From CAZCVI01 sp964502145 (lineage in GTDB: Bacteria; Acidobacteriota; Aminicenantia; UBA2199), in NCBI GenBank assembly GCA_964502145.1, contig CAZCVI010000060.1:1-47217 (forward strand): DNA of 47,217 bases. The letters are read 5' to 3'. The notes under the pieces are model-generated. The model was not told the origin of the DNA. It ran no database searches and was given only the letters and a program-made list of their open reading frames with translations. Position 1 is the stretch's first letter. The number at the start of each line of letters is the position of its first letter. The translations under genes were made by a program, and so were the position numbers. Positions 41,621 through 47,217 of this stretch are shown in pieces.

Positions 41621-43000
41621 TTATCGCAAGGCTTCCACTTCGGCGACGGTTTTTGGCTTGGGTTTGCCCAGCAATTTGTGACCGGTGTGGGTGATTAGGA
41701 AATTTTCCTCATTGCGAATCCCACCGAAATTTTTATAGGTTTCCAGTTTCTCGTAATTGAGAAACTCCATGAATTTTTTCTCTTCCCGCCATTTATCGAT
41801 TAATTCTGGGATAAAATAGATGCCGGGTTCAATCGTAAGAACAAAGCCGGGTTCGAGTTCTCTAGCGAGACGGAGGGATTTTAAACCGAATTGAGTGCTT
41901 CGGGTTTCGCCCGCATACCCGACGTATTGTTCGCCGAGGTCTTCCATATCATGCACATCGAGTCCCATCATATGACCGGTGCCACAAGGAAAAAACATGG
42001 CATGCGCACCTGCGGCCACAGCATCGTCGACATTGCCTTTCATTAAACCGATCTCTTTTAAGCCAGTGGTTATGGTTTTGCAAGCCAAGAGGTGGATTTC
42101 CTTGTTTTTAATACCGGGGCGTAACGCTTCGACTGCGGTTTCATGGGCGGATAAGGCAATTTGGTATATCTCCTTTTGACGGGGGGTAAACGTAGGGGAG
42201 ACGGGGAACGTACTGGACAAATCGCCAGCATAACGAGAACTGGTTTCGGCACCGCAATCAATTAATACGAGGTCGCCATTTTTCAAGGTATTGCCATGAT
42301 AATGATTGTGCAGAGTTTGACCATTAATCGTTAATATCACCGGGAACGCGACATGGCCATTGGCAGCCAAGGCGATACGTTCAGCTTCGGCTGCGATTTC
42401 CGCTTCCAACATGCCTGGTTTAGCCATTTTTATGGCTGCGGTATGCATATCCACGGAGATATTCACGGCTTTTTCGATTTCAGCGATCTCCTCGGTGCTT
42501 TTAATGGCACGTTGGGCCACAACGGCTTTGATCAATTCAACGGAAGCGAATTCCTGCAAATGGGAGGGGTGGTGGTTGAGCCAGTTAAAAATTTTGATCT
42601 TGTTGTCTGGGCGATAGGGGGGTAAAAAATGAATTTTTCTGCCTTTGGCAGAGGCTACGGCTAGGATGCGGGGTAAATCATCGCTGGGAGCAGTATGAGC
42701 CACACCCACCAAACGGCTCTTTTCTTTCAGAGTGGGTTGGGTGCCCATCCAGACGATGTCGTCAATGGTTAATTCATTGCCAAAAATGGTTTCTTTGTCT
42801 TCATCGAGGTCAATCATCGCCACGAGCCCGGCAAAATCGAGGCCAAAATAATATAAGAACGTGCTGTCTTGCCGAAAGTGAAAGGTATTATCGGCATAAT
42901 TCATAGGACTCTCTTCATTGCCCAATAATAAGATAATCCCTGATTTAAGCTGTTTTTTTAATTCCTGTCGTCGTGAAATATACGTGGTTGCTGCAAACAT
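41621..43000 (-). CDS. pepP: Xaa-Pro aminopeptidase (PepP-type)
   Basis: 459 residues of the M24B family. It removes the N-terminal residue before proline in the cytoplasm. The N-terminal domain (NTFHFRQDSTFLYYFG) is typical of PepP. The five metal ligands are present: two aspartates in VLIDCGAETSSRYAGDLSST, H in GTGHMMGLDVHD, E in LTIEPGIYF and E in GIRNEENFLIT. Its start codon follows immediately after the stop of a 37-codon ORF. Confidence 0.95.
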   Translation of the reverse strand: MFAATTYISRRQELKKQLKSGIILLLGNEESPMNYADNTFHFRQDSTFLYYFGLDFAGLVAMIDLDEDKETIFGNELTIDDIVWMGTQPTLKEKSRLVGVAHTAPSDDLPRILAVASAKGRKIHFLPPYRPDNKIKIFNWLNHHPSHLQEFASVELIKAVVAQRAIKSTEEIAEIEKAVNISVDMHTAAIKMAKPGMLEAEIAAEAERIALAANGHVAFPVILTINGQTLHNHYHGNTLKNGDLVLIDCGAETSSRYAGDLSSTFPVSPTFTPRQKEIYQIALSAHETAVEALRPGIKNKEIHLLACKTITTGLKEIGLMKGNVDDAVAAGAHAMFFPCGTGHMMGLDVHDMEDLGEQYVGYAGETRSTQFGLKSLRLARELEPGFVLTIEPGIYFIPELIDKWREEKKFMEFLNYEKLETYKNFGGIRNEENFLITHTGHKLLGKPKPKTVAEVEALR

Positions 43001-43114
43001 TTATATTCTCCTGTTGGCGTTCTGGGGTCGCCTGTTATTTATTTTCTTCGCCGCTTTTTTATAATCGAGGACGCCGTAAGGAATCTTTTTAATCCTTGTA
43101 TCAGTGCCGCTCAT
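43001..43114 (-). CDS. 37-codon ORF ahead of pepP, resembles start of an AAA-ATPase_like gene
   Basis: ATG at 43114 with GAGG 6 nt upstream, encoding MSGTDTRIKKIPYGVLDYKK followed by 17 basic residues, and a stop directly before the pepP ATG. The first 20 residues match the N-terminal signature of the AAA-ATPase_like family (PF09820, KKIPYG[IV].D[FY]). It may be the stump of a lost ATPase gene that now serves as a short upstream ORF coupled to pepP. Confidence 0.5.
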   Translation of the reverse strand: MSGTDTRIKKIPYGVLDYKKAAKKINNRRPQNANRRI

Positions 43115-43221
43115 TGTTTTTCCTCTATGGCTTTGTTACCAAAAGGATTATATACGATTGTCTTCTTTTTTTCAATCATCCCAGGAAAAGAAAAGGATGA
43201 AGTAAAAATGAAAATTTTTTA

Positions 43222-43248
43222 TGCGGCTTCGCCGCCCCTTTTTTGTGA
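43222..43248 (+). terminator. GCGGC hairpin followed by T run
   Basis: GCGGCTTCGCCGC forms a tight 5-bp stem with a TTC loop, followed by CCCTTTTTT on the plus strand. No gene ends just upstream on that strand, so it may insulate the toxin-antitoxin promoter. Confidence 0.45.
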
Positions 43249-43255
43249 CCTCTTG

Positions 43256-43284
43256 TTGACAAATTAAAAAAATGATATAATAAT
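43256..43284 (+). promoter_or_regulatory. promoter of the Phd-type antitoxin gene
   Basis: Consensus TTGACA (43256-43261) and an AT-rich -10 region, TATAAT at 43276 (14-bp spacing) or AATAAT at 43279 (17-bp spacing). GGAGG precedes the start codon. Confidence 0.6.
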
Positions 43285-43321
43285 AGAGACAGGAATTCAT
43301 TATTTTTTCTCGGAGGAAAAC

Positions 43322-43558
43322 ATGACAACAATGACTGTTACTGTTCAGGATATGCAGCAGCGATTGACGGAATTGTTGTCAATGGCCTCTAACGGGAGTA
43401 CCATCATTATTCTCAAAGACAAAATGCCTATGGCTCGCCTGGAGGGTATCGGGTATAAGCCAAAGAAAAGAATTGCTGGCTTAAACAGAGGTGCAATGAT
43501 TGTCAGCGATGATTTTGATGCTCCTTTGCCAGATGAATTCTGGTTGCACGGAAAATGA
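43322..43558 (+). CDS. Phd/YefM-type antitoxin
   Basis: 78 residues: MTVTVQDMQQRLTELLSMAS then GSTIIILKDKMPMARLEGI is the Phd/YefM fold that binds DNA and the toxin. The C-terminal part (KKRIAGLNRGAMIVSDDFDA) and PLPDEFW are the usual toxin-binding end of antitoxins paired with PIN-domain toxins. It overlaps the toxin start by 4 bp (ATGA). The antitoxin is intact although its toxin is truncated. Confidence 0.88.
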   Translation: MTTMTVTVQDMQQRLTELLSMASNGSTIIILKDKMPMARLEGIGYKPKKRIAGLNRGAMIVSDDFDAPLPDEFWLHGK

Positions 43559-43695
43559 AACTCTTGCTTGACACTCATACCTTTATCTGGTGGGTAATGG
43601 AACCAGAAAATCTCTCAAAAAAGGCCATTAGGGCATGTGAAGATGAAGACAATGATTTGATTCTCTTGGGGGACTTCACATCCCGTAGACATTAA
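43555..43695 (+). pseudogene. truncated VapC-like PIN-domain toxin
   Basis: The frame begins MKLLLDTHTFIWWVMEPENL, the typical start of PIN toxins with the first catalytic aspartate (D6), and continues to DNDLILLG. At about 43678 it runs into the exact 3' end of the neighbouring ATPase gene and stops after 46 codons. A normal toxin has about 130 residues, so the later acidic active-site residues are absent. No continuation is seen beyond the duplicated ATPase unit within the window. Confidence 0.85.
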
Positions 43696-45304
43696 TCTGA
43701 ATACCCTGGACGGTTTTTTCTTGCTTGAAGATTTTATCTTCCCATGTTGCGGTGGGCGATGAATTAAAGATCAATAAATACCCTTCTTTGGTGCCACATT
43801 TATCCATATATTGGTACGTTTGTTCCAGGCCTTTTTCAATGGTAGTTTCCAGGGTGTTGGTGTGCTGCAATTTTAATTCGATTACGGCTTCTTGCACGTG
43901 GGCAAACCGGGCATAGTGGTCTTCCGCCAAATCTTTATTGACATTTAACGGCCACACGATCAGCAAATCCGTGCGCATTCGGCCCAGGCCGTATTCCCGT
44001 TCTACCCTGCCGCCGCCATTCACAATACGTTGCAAAAAAGCCTGCAATAACAATTGCGCTCCGGCTTCGGCATAATCAAAACCATTCACCCAGCTTTCAA
44101 AATGTTTCCTGAAGAAAGCTTGAAAGGCGGTTAAGAGTTTATCCATATCCAAGCGACCGTCTGGCATTTGATACCAGGAGGCTTCTTGGATGATGGTCAT
44201 TTGGGCGCTGTAGGTTAATTGTCTGGGGATGATTTCCTGGTAGATGCGGTTGGCTATGCTCAATTGGGGTTTTCGTTTGATCAGACCGAGGTCCGAAACA
44301 TAGTCGATATCATCCTCATTGATGTTTTCAATATTTTCTAAACCCGCCAGCAGGGGAATTAATACGCGCTTTACCCGCTCTTCTTTTAATTTATCGGTTA
44401 ATTGGTCCAGATGGGTTTCCCGCCTGATAATAATATTCTCTTTGGCTTGTTTAATCATGGCCGTAGTGATATCTTTTTGACGGTCCCGTCCAGCTTTCAT
44501 TTCAAACGTGACTTCGTAAGCCAGGGCATTAACCAGCCAGGGTTGACCCTCAGACAATTCCCAGACCAGGGGGAATACATCTTCTTGAAACCGCTGGCCT
44601 GTCTCTTGAGTATGGATTTCATAGAGTAGTTTAATATCCTCGGGGGTAAAATTGCCCAATCTCAATGATTTCGATTTAATATTAAACGCGCTACCACCGG
44701 TGATCATTGTTTTCTCTATATCGGAATGGATGCGGTAATCGCGGACATCGCGGATACCTGTAAGAATAATACTTTGGGGAAATATTGTCGGTCGTTTGGG
44801 ATAACCACTGCGTAATTGACGGAGTAACGAGATCAAGGTGTCCCCTACCAATGAATCGACTTCATCAATAAACAGCACCACGGGTTTCTCGCTCTGTTGA
44901 CACCAGAGGGATATTAAACGTTCTAAAGCGGAAAATTCCTCGTTTTCTTCAAGAACAGCCTTCCAATTTTCTTCTAAAAAGGAATCCTGCAAGTGATCGT
45001 AGGCATCCTTAGCCAAACTATTCATAACTGCTGCCATCCCTTTTCTGACATTTTCCCTGGCAGCCTGTGCATTTTCAATATTGGTGTACAGGGCTTTGTA
45101 TTTTCCCGCCTTGTTAAGGTAATCCATTAATGCCATAAGATAGGTGGTTTTCCCTGTTTGACGGGGAGCATGAAGTATAAAATACTTTTTTTGATCAATC
45201 AGATCGAGAATATCATCCAAATCCATCCGCTGCAACGGGTCAATAAAATAATGGTCTTCTGGGATGATTGGCCCGGCTGTATTAAAAAAACGTTCTATTT
45301 TCAT
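43676..45304 (-). CDS. AAA ATPase with C-terminal PD-(D/E)XK nuclease-like domain, copy 1
   Basis: 542 residues from the ATG at 45304. A GTG at 45313 is part of the ribosome binding site and is absent in frame from copy 2. Walker A APRQTGKTT (46-54), Walker B VVLFIDEVDSL (142 on), a winged-helix-like part (DLGLIKRKPQLSIANRIYQE) and a nuclease-like end with D446 (RTDLLIVWP), E476-x-K478 (VIELKLQ) and Q495 (EQTYQYM). Such proteins are common, often multi-copy accessory genes of unknown function. From 43678 to 44425 it is identical in DNA to copy 2. Its stop codon TGA is formed at the junction with the broken toxin. Confidence 0.85.
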   Translation of the reverse strand: MKIERFFNTAGPIIPEDHYFIDPLQRMDLDDILDLIDQKKYFILHAPRQTGKTTYLMALMDYLNKAGKYKALYTNIENAQAARENVRKGMAAVMNSLAKDAYDHLQDSFLEENWKAVLEENEEFSALERLISLWCQQSEKPVVLFIDEVDSLVGDTLISLLRQLRSGYPKRPTIFPQSIILTGIRDVRDYRIHSDIEKTMITGGSAFNIKSKSLRLGNFTPEDIKLLYEIHTQETGQRFQEDVFPLVWELSEGQPWLVNALAYEVTFEMKAGRDRQKDITTAMIKQAKENIIIRRETHLDQLTDKLKEERVKRVLIPLLAGLENIENINEDDIDYVSDLGLIKRKPQLSIANRIYQEIIPRQLTYSAQMTIIQEASWYQMPDGRLDMDKLLTAFQAFFRKHFESWVNGFDYAEAGAQLLLQAFLQRIVNGGGRVEREYGLGRMRTDLLIVWPLNVNKDLAEDHYARFAHVQEAVIELKLQHTNTLETTIEKGLEQTYQYMDKCGTKEGYLLIFNSSPTATWEDKIFKQEKTVQGIQINVYGM

Positions 45305-45369
45305 TTTTTTCACCTGCTATTATTATAAATCAAATGGCAGGGAAAGTAAAATCCCGGTGACGTATCTAT
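43678..45369. repeat. tandem duplication unit 1 (ATPase gene with upstream region)
   Basis: This pairs with 45478-47170. The match starts at the stop codon of the ATPase gene and ends about 65 bp before its start codon. A 108-bp unique spacer separates the units. Confidence 0.9.
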
Positions 45370-45475
45370 GCGGTTTTTTCTATTGGGTATTCATGCCTGT
45401 TCTGGCCTGTCCCGCTTTTAATCCTCTTTTGGTTCGATAGGCAGAAATAGTGATTAATGGAAGGGATTAACGATC

Positions 45476-47104
45476 TTACATCCCGTAGACATTAATCTGA
45501 ATACCCTGGACGGTTTTTTCTTGCTTGAAGATTTTATCTTCCCATGTTGCGGTGGGCGATGAATTAAAGATCAATAAATACCCTTCTTTGGTGCCACATT
45601 TATCCATATATTGGTACGTTTGTTCCAGGCCTTTTTCAATGGTAGTTTCCAGGGTGTTGGTGTGCTGCAATTTTAATTCGATTACGGCTTCTTGCACGTG
45701 GGCAAACCGGGCATAGTGGTCTTCCGCCAAATCTTTATTGACATTTAACGGCCACACGATCAGCAAATCCGTGCGCATTCGGCCCAGGCCGTATTCCCGT
45801 TCTACCCTGCCGCCGCCATTCACAATACGTTGCAAAAAAGCCTGCAATAACAATTGCGCTCCGGCTTCGGCATAATCAAAACCATTCACCCAGCTTTCAA
45901 AATGTTTCCTGAAGAAAGCTTGAAAGGCGGTTAAGAGTTTATCCATATCCAAGCGACCGTCTGGCATTTGATACCAGGAGGCTTCTTGGATGATGGTCAT
46001 TTGGGCGCTGTAGGTTAATTGTCTGGGGATGATTTCCTGGTAGATGCGGTTGGCTATGCTCAATTGGGGTTTTCGTTTGATCAGACCGAGGTCCGAAACA
46101 TAGTCGATATCATCCTCATTGATGTTTTCAATATTTTCTAAACCCGCCAGCAGGGGAATTAATACGCGCTTTACCCGCTCTTCTTTTAATTTATCGGTTA
46201 ATTGGTCCAGATGGGTTTCCCGCCTCATAATGAGATTCTCTTTGGCTTGTTTAACCATGGCCGCAGTTATTTCTTTTTGCCGGTCGCGGTTCTCTTTTAT
46301 TTTATAAGTGACTTCATAGGCAAGGGCATTAACCAGCCAGGGTTGCCCCTCGGATAATTCCCAGACCAGGGGGTAAACATCCTCTTGAAATCGTTGACCT
46401 GTCTCATGGGTATGGATTTCATAGAGTGTTCGAATATCCGTTGCGCTAAAATTACCTAATTTTAATGATTCGGACTTGATATTAAAGGCACTGCCGCCAG
46501 TGATCATTGTTTTTTCTATATCTGAATGAATGCGGTAATCCCGGACATCGCGGACACCACATAAAATAATACTTTGCGGGAATAGTGCAGGGCGATTGGG
46601 ATAACCGCTACGTAATTGACGTAGCAATGAGATCAAGGTATCCCCTACCAACGAATCCACTTCATCAATAAAGAGCACCACGGGCTTCTCGCTTTGCTGG
46701 CACCAGAGGGACAATAGGTATTCAAGAGCTAAAAATGCTTTCCGTTGTTCAAAGACTTCATGCCAATTTTTCTCCAAAAAGGGATCATGCAGTCGTTCAG
46801 AGGCATCCTTGGCCATAGCCCCCATGATCGTCCACACCCCTTCCTTTACATTTTCCCTGGCAGCCTGTGCATTTTCAATATTGGTGTACAGGGCTTTGTA
46901 TTTTCCCGCCTTGTTAAGGTAATCCATTAATGCCATAAGATAGGTGGTTTTCCCTGTTTGACGGGGAGCATGAAGTATAAAATACTTTTTTTGATCAATC
47001 AGATCGAGAATATCATCCAAATCCATCCGCTGCAACGGATCAATAAAATAATGGTCTTCTGGTTTAATTGGCCCGGCTGTATTAAAAAAACGTTCCATTT
47101 TCAT
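45476..47104 (-). CDS. AAA ATPase with C-terminal PD-(D/E)XK nuclease-like domain, copy 2
   Basis: 542 residues with the same architecture and catalytic residues as copy 1. Residues from about 295 to the end are identical to copy 1, and residues 1-85 nearly so. The segment between (about 86-290), which covers the outer part of the ATPase domain, has diverged (for example ENVKEGVWTIMGAMAKDASE against ENVRKGMAAVMNSLAKDAYD). The stop is TAA. The ribosome binding site AGGTG lies in the shared upstream region. Confidence 0.85.
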   Translation of the reverse strand: MKMERFFNTAGPIKPEDHYFIDPLQRMDLDDILDLIDQKKYFILHAPRQTGKTTYLMALMDYLNKAGKYKALYTNIENAQAARENVKEGVWTIMGAMAKDASERLHDPFLEKNWHEVFEQRKAFLALEYLLSLWCQQSEKPVVLFIDEVDSLVGDTLISLLRQLRSGYPNRPALFPQSIILCGVRDVRDYRIHSDIEKTMITGGSAFNIKSESLKLGNFSATDIRTLYEIHTHETGQRFQEDVYPLVWELSEGQPWLVNALAYEVTYKIKENRDRQKEITAAMVKQAKENLIMRRETHLDQLTDKLKEERVKRVLIPLLAGLENIENINEDDIDYVSDLGLIKRKPQLSIANRIYQEIIPRQLTYSAQMTIIQEASWYQMPDGRLDMDKLLTAFQAFFRKHFESWVNGFDYAEAGAQLLLQAFLQRIVNGGGRVEREYGLGRMRTDLLIVWPLNVNKDLAEDHYARFAHVQEAVIELKLQHTNTLETTIEKGLEQTYQYMDKCGTKEGYLLIFNSSPTATWEDKIFKQEKTVQGIQINVYGM

Positions 47105-47170
47105 TTTTTTTCACCTGCTATTATTATAAATCAAATGGCAGGGAAAGTAAAATCCGGGTGACGTATCTAT
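45478..47170. repeat. tandem duplication unit 2
   Basis: The partner of 43678-45369. The first 748 bp (45478-46225) are identical to unit 1. The middle 620 bp or so is diverged. About 190 bp near 46850-47038 are identical again. The window ends 47 bp after the unit. Confidence 0.9.
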
Positions 47171-47217
47171 TCAGTTTTTTGGACGGCACTATCCTTCCTT
47201 GCCAAAAAATCTCTCAC

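Overview
The window looks like a chromosome segment of a Gram-negative, probably anaerobic bacterium. It has two signal-peptide beta-barrel candidates, a complete type IV pilus motor and two-component block, a MglA/roadblock polarity pair, and a four-subunit ferredoxin-dependent 2-oxoacid oxidoreductase. The base composition is moderately AT-rich, and the three tRNA genes do not encode CCA. The mix recalls Acidobacteriota-like or candidate-phylum (for example Aminicenantes-type) genomes, but that placement is an inference. Most genes are on the minus strand.

Left flank (1-6400) is accessory DNA. A three-gene operon (3472 to 152) encodes two unrecognised proteins followed by a KGGVGR-type ParA/MinD-like ATPase; it has its own promoter and tight translational coupling. 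After it comes a graveyard: short TGCCGC hairpin repeats, a decayed AAA ATPase/nuclease gene, a fragment of a HigA-like antitoxin, and an array of 22-bp units with two GATC sites each, interrupted by a 100-N assembly gap.

Core region (6400-39000): maf; a divergent pair of HEAT-repeat proteins ending in receiver-like domains; the operon pilB-pilT-pilC-pilS-pilR; a PorV-like outer-membrane protein; radC; a TlpA-type thioredoxin; and a translation/RNA-decay/division run, tRNA-Val - thrS - infC - rpmI - rplT - zapB-like - zapA - rny - ymdB. Further right, HU is followed by a replication/repair and energy run on the minus strand: tRNA-Ser - SRP RNA - dnaX - ybaB - recR - por gamma/delta/alpha/beta - roadblock - mglA. 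On the plus strand are a protein disulfide oxidoreductase and a tRNA(CAT) directly ahead of tilS.

Right flank (38500-47217) is mixed: an amidase, a small outer-membrane protein, a GNAT acetyltransferase, a TIM-barrel-like exported protein and a PepP-type aminopeptidase preceded by a 37-codon ORF that resembles the start of an AAA-ATPase_like gene. A Phd-type antitoxin follows, whose PIN toxin is cut after about 38 codons by the exact 3' end of an AAA ATPase/PD-(D/E)XK gene. That gene is tandemly duplicated (43678-45369 and 45478-47170), with a 3' half of about 750 bp that is identical in the two copies and a diverged ATPase core. With the decayed relative at 4002-5271, this family is the most active evolutionary element of the window.
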